Assembly (NCBI RefSeq): GCF_037975245.1
Contig: NC_092572.1
Span: 3,323,501-3,387,500 of the forward strand
Direction: 5' to 3'
Origin: Apostichopus japonicus
Lineage: Eukaryota; Echinodermata; Holothuroidea; Aspidochirotida; Stichopodidae
Length of the DNA: 64,000 bases
Shown: one piece after another, positions 10,071-23,700 of the stretch
Layout: each line of letters opens with the position of its first letter
Numbering within the stretch: position 1 is the stretch's first letter
Translations under genes and position numbers: made by a program
Notes under the pieces: model-generated
What the model saw: the letters and a program-made list of their open reading frames with translations, nothing else
Told to the model about the DNA's origin: nothing
Databases searched by the model: none

Positions 10071-13000
10071 GTGTCTGTGACACTTGCTTGGGTCAGCGTT
10101 AACCCAACAATGGAATGATGGATATTTCTTATACTTGTTGTGCAGATGAAGGTGTGCACTACAGACCTTATGAATGTTAATGAGGTTATGGGGTCAAATG
10201 TAAAAATCTTTACACTGTAAAACCTCTGCAACTTCTCGCTATCTCCATATTCTGTGAAGTTTACATTTTACTGATCTTTGTAATGATATCCATATCAAGA
10301 GTTCTTATTTTGTTTAAAGTACAGTACTCTCACTAAAAACTGTATATATGTAAATTTTTCAAACTTTTAAATAATTTCATCAAGTTTTCTTTAGGTCAGC
10401 ATCTCAAACTTTCAAAGTGGATTAATGTTACTTATAGAGTTAATTTTGTTAAGTTGATCATTATGTTTCAGATAATTAACAACTCTGCTCCAAGCTATTT
10501 TGTACTGAAATTATAAGTGGGATCTTCAATAAAAAGTGACACTTCTTTGCAAATATTCCTATTTTTAGATGATATCTACATCCAAATGCTTGTTAAATGG
10601 AAGATACACATACTTTCGATTTGCTATTTGTACAACAACTCGCTACATGTTCTGAAAATGACGTCACCAAGACAACTATTTTGAATGTGTTTCCTTTCAG
10701 CACAGTGCCAAAAAAAAAATGATTATGCACATGCCTTACATATTTGAAGTGCACACACTTTGGTGAAACAAGATAAGGGAAATCGTTGGTGTGAGGTAAT
10801 TGAGTTCAATCAAATAATACGGAGGTTTCTTAAGGTCTCAGTACGTGTTGCCAAATTTAATCTTCAACCTTTCCAGCATACTGCACTAAAGCTCATTGAA
10901 AATGACACCGTGATATGTAATTTTCATACCAATATTCATTATTTTTATTGAGTTATCGGTCGTTAATCATGGTTAGCTGAATCAATTTCGCCATATTTAT
11001 TAACGTGTCCGTAGATCCTACAAACTTCAGTCAAAATTTGCCAGCCCCGCCCAACACTATGGGCCAATCAAATCTCTCAGTGTTGTTGACGACCGTTAGG
11101 CCTAGGACTTTCACTTTCGGGCTAGCCTGTACGTGTTAGGTTCCTTCCCTTGAATGGTATCATATTTTCGGTCTTACCAATGTAGCTTGCAGAATTGTGT
11201 CATTTACAATAAATAAACTGGTGTTTCAGATGTTTCTTCGTGGAATTGTGTAACAAAAGTGGACGATACAAGTATATATAGGTTACATTTTTGTGATGAA
11301 CACGCTGATTTGGGCGGTCGCAGGGATTTTACGGTAAATGTGCCATAAGGGCAACAGAAAATAAATATCTCTTGATTGCGACAGCTTTTAAACAATTAAA
11401 GCCACCTAGACAGAGTTGTTACGTTGGAATGCGCGAGGTCCCGATAATTTTGAGGTGGCTAATTGTTAACGGAACATAAACCTGGGTTCGTTTCACGAAG
11501 GAACACAGACAAATTGACGAGTCTAGAGAATTTGAATGCGAACATAAACTATATTGAACATAGGAGTTTGAACCAACCACAACAAGTTTTAATTACAAAT
11601 ATATAGAAAAATGACTCACAACCTTAACAAGATAGGATACACTTAAAAGCACGCTGGTCTCTTCCAACGGCGATATCCCTCAGCGGCCACGACCTTGATG
11701 ACTCGACGACGATACCGCGAACCGCGGTCCGTGTACCGCGAAATTCACTGGGCCTCGACGAAGTCGCCCGCGATCCCAGAAACAACAGTCACCTTGTTTC
11801 TGGCAAAGCTCCAAAATAGAAGACGGACTTCCAGCCAAGATCGAGTGAAGCCCAAGTCGAACTTCTCACCGACTAAATATTACCAGAGTCAGTCCAAAAT
11901 TAGCTTTATAGCCACCAACTCCTGGCGTCACGAACCTCCTCAACGGAGACAGAAATTCTTCACCTTTTCCGAAATAACGACTGGAAAACTGTAGTTTCAC
12001 AGCAAAGCCCTCTTCGAACTTCTGAATGGAAGTGTATAATCAATCATGGTATCGATATCTCAATCCCTCAGAAAGTACTGACAGTTGAGCACTGAAGATA
12101 TATAGTAGAATGTTATAATATGTGTCATCAGTTGTATTCTTTCAGAAACTGATACTTTTCCGATCTGGGCCGGTTTTTATACGATTCGCCATGTCAAGAA
12201 TCATCTGAATCTTTTTTGATACACCTGAGTAACAATTCGACCCAGTTTCTCCCGGAAATCCTTTGCATATCTCGCTGAACATTCCAGAGAAACCCGTGGA
12301 TGCGAGCACAGCGTACGACGAGGTTTCAGGTAAACCGACAGGAAATTGAGACTAGCATGCCATCATAAGGAATATACCAGAACAATCATGAAAAATAACA
12401 TTCTGACACGGTAACCCGACCTAATTTCTCAAATATTGATTCGTCACGTAGGACATTTCAAATACTTCCTATATTATAACATTGGGTTTCTCACTAACAG
12501 TGAATAGCGTTAGGCTACAATGGGCCTTCGTAACAGAGTGCACTTAGAATAAGGAACATTGAATCTGCTTCGGAAGTTTGTTTCCGAAATTCATCAGCAA
12601 ACACGTATTGAGACATTAAAGAGGCCATGACATGAAAAATTCAGCTAATCGAGAGTTACTTCCTCTGAATCTATGAGAAAATCTATGTTTAAAATTATCC
12701 TTTTCACCTTTAAAACATCAAGGACTAATTAGAAATTGACGTTTTAATAATTGCATCCCATTCCAGGCATGAACCGGATGCGTGACGATCATACCTTCCC
12801 ACATACACGCACAGTTACACTTAGAGAACAACCACTACCTTACGCTATATCGTTAGAAATTTCCAGTTTTTTACAACATGTAAAATATCCGAGAGAAATA
12901 CCGGTCCGTTTTGTTGTTGGGGCTGCAGAAATGTCATAACCCATGCAATTAGCCTTCATCGAAGGACGAAAAAACAGGCGATTGTGACCAAGTGAGTGCA

Positions 13001-13839
13001 CAACCCCAGCGCCTATTTCACTAGGCCTAGTCAGTATACAGCTCCGTATGTAGCGAACACCCCTCACAGAAGCATACTACGATCCCTCCTCGTCAATGAA
13101 ATAAAACAAATGGGATTTAATGGGTCGACATAAACGAGTCGTTCTTCTTTCAAGTATTCTATATTAAAAGCTCTGAAGACCAGATCGGGGAACAGGAAAC
13201 CTACAGTGTGGCAAGTGGCGATCCTTTGGAGGGAGCGCGGCCGAGCACTAGTACTAGTATAAGCGTTACTACACTGAAGTCGCAATAGACGAAGAGATTT
13301 TGCTGTATAATCTAAATTAACACCCCCTTCATGGCCCTATTGTGTAGTCATAGGCTCATGAGGTTAGCTTCAGAAGGGATGGGTTACATCTTCTTGTGAA
13401 AAATGTGAGTGCCCCAATTTATTTCTGGAATATGATGGGTCAGTTAGTTATGGCAATAATTTCTTATTCGTATTCCAGGTAAACCCTCTTTTGTTGGGGA
13501 GGCCTCTATCGACCGATACTGAATAGAACAAATATCGCCCTCCTGAAACTTATTTATGAAAGCAAATACATTAAATAAAAGAATAGCACAACGCAATTTA
13601 GTATCAACATCTACAGGACCACAGAAGAAGAAAGAACTCAACCTCCAAGTATTATTTTGAAGTAAACTAGTGGTACCGCGCGATGCCAGTTCATTTAAGT
13701 AAGTAATGTGATTTACCTGGGCCCAACATTTGAATGTACATGTATTAAGTACCAGTTTGCAAATGTTTTGGTAAGGTAAAGTAAAAATGTGTAAATATGC
13801 ATGCACATTACATATCTCTACTATATTTAATACAATTTG
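10071..13839. other. Non-coding stretch, nothing recognised
   Basis: AT-rich sequence without a frame that resembles a protein. Open frames at 11695-11994 and 13444-13806 are short and show no recognisable composition or splice context. A CCAAT-type motif (GGCCAATCAAATC) near 11061 is a weak hint of a promoter, no more. Confidence 0.5.
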
Positions 13840-13877
13840 AGTTCTGTGTTTATATTTTAAAATATAAACACAGAACT
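13840..13877. repeat. Perfect 38-bp palindrome
   Basis: The left arm agttctgtgtttatatttt (13840-13858) is followed with no spacer by its exact reverse complement (13859-13877). It would form a cruciform or perfect hairpin. It directly abuts the cluster of TATGGCCAGATA motifs that follows. Confidence 0.95.
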
Positions 13878-14335
13878 ATATGGCCAGATAAATTTTTTTC
13901 TGCATTAACACGCAATTGCGTGTGTCTTGCCCTCTGTATGGGTCTCTGTACCATAACAGAGATAACTGATCACGCTGGATAGTTACTCTCAATGCTAGTC
14001 CAGTATTGGCCACTTATTTCCTATTTGATCGACATATCCCGCTTACATACAGTTATGCCAGATATGCAGATAAATATTTATCTGGCCATATAGAGCCAGA
14101 TGTAACTAGATTACCTGGATTTGCTTTATATCAACCAGATAAAGTTGCATTTGGCCTAGATATGGATGGCAAAACATTTAGCCAGATAATATTTTATATG
14201 GCCCATATAAATTTTATCTTCTTTATATCAACCAGATTAAGTTTCATCTGGCCCAGATATCGTTGCAATACAATTTAACCAGATACAATTGTATATGGGC
14301 CATATAAAAGTTTATCTGGATTTTCAATCGAAGAC
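13878..14335. repeat. Cluster of TATCTGG / CCAGATA / TATGGCC motifs
   Basis: The 16-bp sequence atatggccagataaat (13878-13893) recurs as its exact reverse complement at 14076-14091. Variants (CAACCAGATAAAG, CAACCAGATTAAG, TATATGGCCCATATAAA, TTTATCTGG) fill 14050-14335. The mixture of direct and inverted short motifs suggests a palindromic non-autonomous element or a decayed satellite. No coding frame explains it. Confidence 0.7.
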
Positions 14336-17300
14336 CATTGACAGTGTGTACTGCTGAGTTTCTGAAGAAAGATTGCAAAACAAACCCATGATGCTGAAGA
14401 AACAAAGTCTAAACATTCCAGAGTTCTGCGGTCTCCACTGGTCTTTATTAGGACTTTCTGTCAAATATCATTGGTGATATGGATATTTTGGCTACCAGGT
14501 ACGAAGCAAACATGTCTGGGAGGTAAATGCTCCTAAAAATAGGTCAATGCCCGTTCACTTATGCACAAATAATATGACATCACGGTCACGCCAATACATG
14601 TGTCCAAATGCTTCAAAAAATGCCTTTTCTTTCATTGTTGTTGCTGGGTCTGGAAAATAACCATTTCATCCTTAATTTAGTCTTGAATTTCAATATATCA
14701 GCACTGAGGGAACCCTGACGGATTGATAATCCAACACAATCGTACAATAGATAAGGTGTTTCTGGAGGGATTTCTCAACCAAGGCTCCCTATACAATTTG
14801 GCAACTTGAATCTAGTGTAATGACCATTGGCTGGAAACTTCATTCTGACCCTGTGGACTGCACATGATGGTAGCACAACCCTGACGTGTCTTGCTAGGAA
14901 CCTCCAGCACAATTGAACTTTTTGACCGTAGGCTATGCATCTGTACTGCCTGAAAAAATTAAGAAAGTTCAAAATGTATCAATGTTGGCACATGGTGTCC
15001 ACAATAACAAGCAGGGATTCAATGTACAGTTATGGTTACATTTGTTGTGAGATTGCACCTTCCATGTTTCATGAAACATTCTTTTGTTTCAGACAATTGA
15101 TTTGCAAAACTCCAGGTCTAAGTGCTAGCCTAGTAATAATGAGTATAAAATGACACATAGGCTGCATAATGCAGTTTACATCCCCGAGTCAATCTTTAAG
15201 TATGCAACCAACCCTACTACTACTAGTAGTACTGAGCACCATACTGTGCATGTATGAATAATAGCCAACAAGGGTTAAGGTTTTATGGTTGTAAGTCACC
15301 ATAACACAACGTACAATACGGTTTAGGCTTCCAACAACAGATGCACAAAATGGACTGGATTTTATTTTTCAATGCTTCGTTAATGAATTCTTTCCACGTT
15401 GTATGTTCCTTGCAATAGTTCCGAACGGGCTTCTTCTTCGATATGTTGTGGAGCTTCAGTTTCGGTTCTTTTAACAGGCTCGAACTGATACGGTTCCTCC
15501 TCCCCAGTCCACACTCAACGTTCGGTTCAATATTAGCATGATCATCGCCTGCACTCTCTGCCTCGAATATGAGAATGGGCTCTCTAATTATAGCTCAATT
15601 TAACTGCCTGGTGATCAACCACTATCACTTCGAACTTCGGTTGCCGCATTTGGTTTTAAATCTGCCATTGTATGGGAAATTTTGATTTGATTTCGTGCCG
15701 ACTTGTTATCAATTGTTTTGTGTATTTATGTAAATTTGTCGTAGTGTAAGTATGATATATGTTCGGAGGGATCAACGAGAGCAAATCGTGTTCCTAAGAT
15801 GACGTCGCATAACGTCATGAGATTAGGAAAATTTTCGGGAGAACGAACTTTTCAAGCCCGAAGAGGGTAAATTCATTCTCAAATTTCGAAGAAAAAAATC
15901 AAGTTTTTAACTGGCAGAATGATTGATATATGTTCTAGAGAAGATGCCTAGATGGATCCCAAAAAGACAGGACTCGTGTCACGGCCACTTTAAGAATCGT
16001 GAGATCTTCTTACTACTACTAACTAGACACGTCTGACACAAGTCTTGATGTGGCTACAAAGAGGAACCTCACCCAGCAACACGAAAGAGAGAGAGACGAT
16101 ACCATTTATAGAAATGCATTTACATAAATTTGTTATCGGTGGAATCGTAGCACAACAATAAGAATAAAATCGAGCAAGTTGCTAAAAGAGCCAATCATTC
16201 GAAGGTTCCAAGTCTACAAGCTCCGCCTACCAATGTTCTGTCGAGAATATTTAAACTATTGTTTTGAAAGATGAAATTAAGAATATACATTTTTTATATT
16301 CGAGCTGAAAGCTTTCAGATGAGCTATAGCGATTCTGCCGAAATTCTGTCCCTTTTTGCTACCTTGTCTGATTGACTGCCATTTCAAGTCATTTTTCTTT
16401 CGATTTGGTTGAGGTTACGAGGTCATTTTCTGAAAACGTAACAAATGCTGCTCCCGGAGAGTTTGTCGAAATAAACTGAAATGTTATGGATAAAACGTTT
16501 GAATGGTGGACAACCCAAGTTGTTCAGGAAAAATATGTTGTCGTCATAAGAGGGCCCAAAACAGGGCCGTCTAGATTTTCCAGTGATGAAATATAGGCCG
16601 CACATCATACACTGAAAATAAAATTGGGCGTCAATTGACACTTTTTAAGAGTATATGTGTTATGGACACCATTGTTACGCATTTTACACCCACAGTTACT
16701 CACAATGAACCCAACAAGAGTGTCATTCTTGCATTGCTCCGAGAATGCACATTCTTATGTTCACACACAGCACTCGTTATTAGCCTAGTTACAGTTTACT
16801 GATCGTCACCGTGACAGATAAACAGGTAATATCAAATTACAAATTTATGTTATCATAAACATATATTACTTGTATTGCATATAAATAAGTATCATTCACA
16901 TTGAGTAATATAATAGACCTACAACCTGAAACGTTTAAACAAACGAAAGCAGGTAGTAGTAGTAGGCTACGCCAAAGGCCGTTAGCCTAGCATAGTTAGT
17001 ACTAGTAGGTGTCCAATAGTATGATACGGTGTTAGGCCAATACAAGATAGTAGATAGCCTATGCTAGGCCTAGTTTAACTACTTTGCAATTGCAGACCCT
17101 AATGTTACGGTAGGCTACACATACCTCTGCAACAGAGTGAGCAGACCGACTGTGCAAAATAAACAGTCATTAGGAATTTTCTAAATTGAGTCAATAGACT
17201 AGGCCCTACAGGCCTTTAACTCCTGAATATATGGTAAAGGGACATTCCGTGTCAAATCACGGATGGCTGTTGCTTCACCCTCTCCAAAAATTTTCAAATT

Positions 17301-18325
17301 TTGTGTATGAATAGAACACCATAATCATAAAATAAGCAAATTCTGAAAATTTCAGTTACATTAATTCACAATTTGCCGATTTATCCCACTGATATTCCTC
17401 AATCTGTCGCGACCGTGGCATTTGGCATTTTCTTGATTTTTGAGGTCTCATTTCTAAGCTATAAAACATTCTACTTCCTTTTGTATTGCATATGCTTATA
17501 AAGTCTATCACATAGTTCAGGAATATAAAACATTAGGCTACAAAAACATTGTCTTGTGGAGTTAGGTCAACTTAAAAGTGTCAAAATATTAATTTTTTTG
17601 TATGTTTCACTAAAACGTGTGCTATTTTTAATGATAAAGTGCTCCTAAACCATTGCGTCACGGTACTTGATTCTTTCAATGTTTATTGTGTCAAGTCCAA
17701 AAACTACAAAATAATGATTACAATGCTTTCCTATAATATATTTGCAAGTTGTGCATTTCTTGAGTTGCTATTTCATGCTGCGATTCAGCATGAGGAAGGG
17801 GCTTTCATGCAAATTGTTTACCAAAGTAATCATGTTAGAGCTGTCAGGGTTATATACTTCAAATATAAGTATTAATTCCTTACACCTAAACAAATTTCAG
17901 AGTTCTAGCTTTCTCAATATCAATTTATGAAGTTGTTAAGTTGCTCCGATGTACAAGAGAGGTCGTCTTTGACAGCGAATAACTCAATCGTGTCATGTTG
18001 AAATAATCTGAATAATTTTTTGTAGAAGAGATATAGTACCACCCTGTCGACAACATAATTCAGGATGTAGTTGCCTGCCAAAAAAAAGTTACTGGCTTAA
18101 AAAATAGTGTTCTAAAACTAAAGGTTAAGCTTAAATGTCATTTTGAATCACAGGAGGTCAAACAGTGAAAACCATGTGTGTTATTATCAAGATTTAGGTC
18201 TCTGATCCCATGACTGATTAATATTCATGAGCCCACAAACAGTAGTATTCACTCATTATAATAACTAACACTTATGATATAGTATTGTGACTGCAAGTGT
18301 CCAATCGAAACTTGATTTGAACAGC
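14336..18325. other. Non-coding stretch with one coding-like remnant
   Basis: Mostly AT-rich sequence without recognisable genes. The exception is the minus-strand remnant at 15385-15600 listed separately. TAGGCCTA-type motifs and TAG trinucleotide runs near 16945-17050 look like background sequence. Confidence 0.45.
15385..15600 (-). pseudogene. Frameshifted acidic coding remnant
   Basis: On the minus strand an acidic open stretch (ESAGDDHANIEPNVECGL) shifts frame into GEEEPYQFEPVKRTETEAPQ and then IEEEARSELLQGTYNV. The PYQFEP motif in an acidic context is typical of N-terminal exons of a multicopy invertebrate family often annotated as P2X7-like, but I see none of its cysteine motifs here. 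This identification is weak. No ATG or splice site was fixed. Confidence 0.25.
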
Positions 18326-18403
18326 ATCTACCCAGCAAACACAATAACGTTTTAAAAATATCAGGAAAACGTTTGGTCAAACAGTATGAAAATACGTTAA
18401 ATG

Positions 18404-18534
18404 TTGAGTCTTAGAAATAGCGGGAAAACGTTTTAAAATGTTTTGTTCCAATATCATCACAACGTTTTTATAACGTTTTCATGATGTTTAGATGAAATAT
18501 TTTTAAACGTTTTCCCGCTATTTCTAAGACTCAA
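18404..18534. repeat. Inverted repeat of ~34-bp arms with AACGTTTT cores
   Basis: The left arm at 18404-18437 (containing GTCTTAGAAATAGCGGGAAA) is matched in reverse complement at 18501-18534. The loop is itself built of AACGTTTTATAACGTTTTC-type motifs. Flanking sequence continues the imperfect dyad (AACGTTTGGTCAAA against TTTGACCAAAACATT). Confidence 0.85.
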
Positions 18535-19229
18535 TATTTTACGTTATTATAAAGTCTTTTAAAGACATTTTCATAACATTTGACCAAAACATTTTAATAA
18601 TATTTTCATATAACGTTTACCTAACAATTGATCAAAACGTTTACTTGATATTTTAATATAACGTTAATAAAATATCAGACGAAACGTTTGGAAAATATTA
18701 TGTTAACGTTTATAGCAAATGTTATGATAACATTATTTCCAAATGTCATCAAAATGTCTTGGAAATGATCGGATGACAGCGACAATACGTTATTAGATAT
18801 CCCCATAACCCCGCCCCCCCCCCCCCCTTTAGCTCACATCTGGGTCGTATGTGTCTCACCTCTTCCCCTGGCCATGCGCAGCTCGGAACTGACAGTAGGT
18901 ACCCGAAAATTCTGGCAGCGGGATGCTAGGTCACTGTGGCGTGACAACCGGCGCCCTTGCGAACACAAAGGGGCGGTACTTGAGCTTGAGCTACTTGGTA
19001 GCTTGAGCTACTGGAACTACTTGGTGATTGTCGCTGAACTCCCACCCCGATTAGCGAGATAATAAGTCAAATATAAGAGACATTATTTATGTTTAATGTA
19101 AACATGTTTATTTCTGACAACAAATACTAGAACACTAGAATATTACTAGAAGAGCAAATACAAAAACAGACAACAAAATCTGAGAACACAATATTAGAAC
19201 GATGAGGGTTCAATCGCTGGAGTTGCTGG

Positions 19230-19295
19230 TCACTCATCTGATTCAACCTCAGATTCATACACCTGTGTGTTCCTCTTTTGTGCCACTTGTGATTT
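19230..19295 (-). CDS. Terminal exon of an unrecognised minus-strand gene
   Basis: The acceptor TTCTCCATATCTTATAG is followed by 22 codons to TGA, encoding KSQVAQKRNTQVYESEVESD and a final E. The basic-to-acidic C-terminus is typical of an intrinsically disordered tail. It begins in phase 0, matching the donor phase of the exon at 20183-20295. I do not recognise the protein. It may be the gene of the surrounding mobile block or a captured host gene. Confidence 0.45.
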   Translation of the reverse strand, partial: KSQVAQKRNTQVYESEVESDE

Positions 19296-19436
19296 CTATA
19301 AGATATGGAGAACAATGGTAATATATTTTAATTAAAAATCTTATACATGCATGCAGTCACTGATGGTTCGATCTACACAAGGATGTGCTTAACACATACA
19401 TCATCCTGTTTATTTAACATGAACAATTCCAGTTAC

Positions 19437-19493
19437 CTTTCTCATGTAGTTGCTGCCTCCTGGCATATTAATTAGGGCATTTCTGAGAACTTA
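19437..19493 (-). pseudogene. Truncated duplicate of the 20183-20295 exon
   Basis: The last ~57 bp of the exon (encoding AL..INMPGGSNYMRK) and its donor GTAACTGG are repeated here about 745 bp downstream in the sense of transcription. The upstream part is replaced by a ~116-bp tandem repeat. A tandem duplication spanning the exon is the simplest explanation. Confidence 0.6.
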
Positions 19494-19496
19494 AAC

Positions 19497-19785
19497 ACAT
19501 AAACTGGTGATTTTTTTGTAGCCTAACACACTGTAGCATAGGCGAATTTAAGGCCTAAAACTATATTTTTTTAAATCTTCAAACGATGACAATTTCTGTT
19601 CGGATCGTTTTATACACAAACTGGTTAATTTTATAGCCTGACACCCTGTAGCATAGGCGAATTTAAAGCCTATACTTATATTTGAAATCTTCAAACGATG
19701 TCTTTTTTATTCTCATCATTTTATACACATAAACTGGTGAATTTTATAGCCTAACACACCATAGCATAGGCTATTTTAAAACATA
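19497..19785. repeat. ~116-bp tandem repeat, about three copies
   Basis: Copies start near 19497, 19613 and 19728. Each carries ACATAAACTGGTGA, TATAGCCTAACACAC, TAGCATAGGCGAATTTAA and ATCTTCAAACGATG. The array lies between the exon at 19230 and the exon at 20183. Confidence 0.8.
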
Positions 19786-20182
19786 TATATACATATACTA
19801 TCCCCCAAAAAAGCACCTTGATTCCACGACAATATGGCGTATCGCTGCGATGATGCCTTTGACAGAATGTTCTGTCACATAAATTTAGCACACCCACATC
19901 TAACATTTTGCCTCAGGGTGCTATCTCCCCAAGTCCAAATCTGAGGGGGTTGGGAATGGTGGTTACTCCAGATTTGGCAGGTAAAAAAACGGTATTTGAT
20001 GATAAATTTTCAGAACATTTTGCAGATATCACTCTTCTGCTCTGCCATGCAGAACCAAGTGCATTAAGTTTGTGCCGAGTCATTTGTTTTTCACAATATT
20101 GTTCCACTCACATCTACACAAACACTAAGTGCTTTAGAGACATGATCTTGTTTATTTCATTAATATAAACAATTCCAATTAC

Positions 20183-20295
20183 CTTTCTCATGTAGTTGCT
20201 GCCTCCTGGCATATTTGGGGCATTTCTTAGAACTTCACCGATTTCAAACAAGAAATCGTTCCTCTTCCCATTTTTGATGCATTTCCTTAGTGCTT
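20183..20295 (-). CDS. Internal exon of an unrecognised minus-strand gene
   Basis: 113 bp with acceptor CTTTCATTTGTACAG and donor GTAATTGG on the minus strand. It encodes EALRKCIKNGKRNDF followed by LFEIGEVLRNAPNMPGGSNY and MRK, ending in phase 0 so that it joins the terminal exon at 19230-19295. Signals and frame agree well, so an authentic exon is likely. I cannot name the family. Confidence 0.5.
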
Positions 20296-20359
20296 CTGTA
20301 CAAATGAAAGGAAACAAGTATTAAACATCTGTTTGAAAAAAATTGGCTAACATATTTTA

Positions 20360-20490
20360 TACATACCCGTACCCATACTCATGAGTCGGTACTGGTACCC
20401 ATACTCACAGTTTCATTTTCCTTGGACCCGTACTTACAGTATAGGCCATTACCCATACCCGTACTCATGAGCCTGTACCCATGGGTCCAG
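20360..20490. repeat. GTACCCATACTCATGAG-type minisatellite
   Basis: Irregular tandem copies of (T)ACCCGTACCCATACTCATGAG with variants. A low-complexity, non-coding stretch. Confidence 0.7.
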
Positions 20491-20684
20491 CACTTGTAGT
20501 GCTGTTTAATATGTATGCAATGTAAATTTTATGACACATAAATATACTCAGTGACAGATCGATATATTTTTGTTTGTACATGTAAACCTGGGGACACTAT
20601 GGTATATACACAGTTGGATGACTTTTTCAGGTTAATTTCAAAACTTGCCAGTGGGAGAATATCGGGCAACCTGGAACCAGGATT

Positions 20685-20792
20685 GCTGATTTTTTTTTTT
20701 AAATCAGATTTTTTTTTTTTTTTTTAATCAGATTTTTTTTTTTTTATTTAAATCAGATTTTTTTTTTATTTAAATCAGATTTTTTTAAATTT
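20685..20792. repeat. Poly-T/AAATCAGA tandem repeat
   Basis: Four or five copies of AAATCAGA separated by T tracts of 7-17 bases. Low complexity. Confidence 0.85.
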
Positions 20793-23700
20793 TGCACTAA
20801 TCAAAAGTTCAATTTCCTCTCAAATGTTACCTAAATCTTCCAAAAACACCTATACCCACCCATATTACATACGAGCCCAATGCTTTAATTTGATTTCCAG
20901 ACAATCAACGGAAGTCATGCTGTCTTGTATATATTATTTCACAATTAGGCCCTATATCCCCCACTAAGGGGCCAATGATACCAATTTCCCTTTGTTGAAC
21001 ACAGACACTTGTTTTATACCCAATGAGCTACTTCACAACCATAGTTTATGCAATCTACTGTCTATACACAGGAAGTTAATTTATTCATGATACTCCACCC
21101 CAGTAAGGTTTGATTGGGGGATTATAGGGAATTGTATTCTATTTGGTAGTTGACACTTCACTCTGAATAGGGAGTACCACAGAAGAAGTGTGCATGGGCT
21201 CATACTAGGCTATATATCTTTACGTGCACCCAATTCAGTATTATATCCAAGCTCACATACTTCATTGAGTCTCTATCAAACAGGTCAACTAGAGGGGATT
21301 CTTGCAGGCAATTTCTAGAATTGTTCAATTTGTTTTAGTACGATGGGACACATGCCATACCAGTGTGACAGGATTTTTCTCACTGAAAATACCTCCCACC
21401 CCCGGGGGGAATAAAACAGGTTTAATACAAGTTCATTTGTTTGATAAAAGTTTGAATAAAGTTCCACTAAAGCAAGAGACTCGGCTCTTTGATTTCTACA
21501 ATCAAGACTATTTGCTTTGGTATTTAATTATATGAGTTTCATTATTGCAGTTTAATCAGTGCCATGGGCTATATATTACATATATATGGGACAGATATTA
21601 CTGGGATTTACTGAAGTTGCTTTGATACTTGATTGAGACTCTACTTTAATATGAATTGTTTGATTTCAGAGATTAAGCTGACCACAATTCAACTTTTCCT
21701 GCCAAGAATTAGAAAATTGATATCTTCCTTGGCTTGATATATGCTACTGAATACAAATGGTGAAAGTTGCATCTTATATACTCTTTTACAATGGATTACA
21801 AGAGGATGGGACAGGATGTTACTCTGTCTACATAAACAGTGGTTAAGCTGCTGTGAAGCTGACCACACATCCTGCTGAAGATTACATAATAATAGGTGCA
21901 CAAACAGGTGTAGGGTTTTGGTTGTAGAAAGTTACACTAGAGGTTACAGTGTGGATGATCTCCTGGAACTAATAAGTTGGAGGTTTCTGAGAGGTGTGAT
22001 GTAAGAACTTCCTGTCTGTGCTACTAGCTAAGATATTGTAAATATGTTCCTAGGGTAAGGGGAAGGTGAGATAACAGTAAAATGCTCTCTGTTACAATTG
22101 TTACAGGAAACTCAGTTAGATGATGCTCCTGTTTGGAAACAATTATATCGATGTCAAAGCAGATATGTCTTGAGAAAATTTGTACCTTTGAACCAAGAAA
22201 ATTATGTTCTAACTCATTCAATTTATCTGCAAATGTTCTGGTTAAAAATAAAAGGGCTGGGACCATTTAATAAAAAAAAAAACAAAGAAAATAGCTTTTT
22301 CTATACTGTATTATTCAATAGGAAATTAGTGTTACATATCACTGGAACATTTTAAGCTACGCCTGACATGGACCAATTTCTTGACAAATCTTGTACCGAT
22401 ACCCCAAAAAAGTTAGTAAACAAACTCAAACAAGTCATCTACACATGAATGTTCTGATTGCAAATAAAGGGTCCGAACCATTTTCAGAAAGGTAAATATA
22501 TAAAACTGACAAAGAAATAGGCACATTATTAAATCGAGCCCTAATTTTTGGCGGCCATTTAAGTCGGCTGTCTGAACTTAGCAACAATGGACGTTTTTGG
22601 CTCGATGTAATAATGCGTGCACCTGTTTCCAACAACATGTACAGTACCCTAACCTATAACACTAAAACCAACTTTTTTGTTTATTTTCTGTACTAATAAT
22701 CAATCAATCATTTTCTTTGCAAGGTTTAACCAAAAACAGGTGGCCTATGCCTGGCCTACACATTAAATAACAAGCCCCAATCTCTTTGGTTTTCCTGTAC
22801 AAAAAGTAGCCCTATAGCCTATATACATTTCCCTAAAATGTTGAAACTTTCACAATTAATGTCTGCTAAGCTGATCTATAAAAGGGTGAACTTTGTTTCA
22901 TACAGGTATTTTTTAAGCTTGAAAATTCCCTCTGATCCTCTTACGTGTCCGAACTTCGCAGGGTCCATCATACAAAATACGTGATAACGTGCATATCGTG
23001 GTAAGGTAGGCTAGGCCTTTAACGTTAGTGGTACAACTTACGTTAATGCTATAAGCCTATACTAAAGTACGGTAGGCTGATTTTGCATTATTTATGAAAA
23101 ATACAATGAACTTACCTAATTATTTCTTGTTTTCGATAGACTTACTCCTAACTCCTGATGAAAAGTATCAAAGAATCTGGATAATTCACAGACTTGAATG
23201 AGTAATTCTTACTGCAGTAACTAGAGCAGTACGGGGTTGTTGAACTTTGTAGTTGAAGGCAAAGTTGGCAGAGTTGGCAAAGTTGATGGCAAATGAGCAA
23301 ATCAGCGTAACCAGCGGCATATGCCAAAAAAACGCTAGATTTGCAAAAGTCAAATCCCAGAAAACGCTAGATATAGATATTAATGCACATATGTAATGTA
23401 GCCTATTACCTCCATCACAAGTTGCACTTACTTATATGATAGACATTGTTATGAATATGATTATTTTAAACAAACTTCAAGTCATAATGGCTCAGAATCA
23501 TAACAAAACAACTGAAGAATCAACAAAAATACAACAAATTCAGACGATTCTCGTCTCAATCCGCGGTAAGGCTGTGTACGTAGTGTACACAATGGCCCAC
23601 AGTTCCGCTCCTCACGTTTACTACATGCAAACGTACGCCTCAGCTGTACGTACGTTCTGCATTATTCATTTTAAATATATCGACCGCGATATCATTGTGT

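Noticed and set aside
11695-11994. 99-codon basic frame
   Set aside because: No recognisable motif, no splice signals and no neighbouring exon. Arg/Ser-rich composition could be chance.
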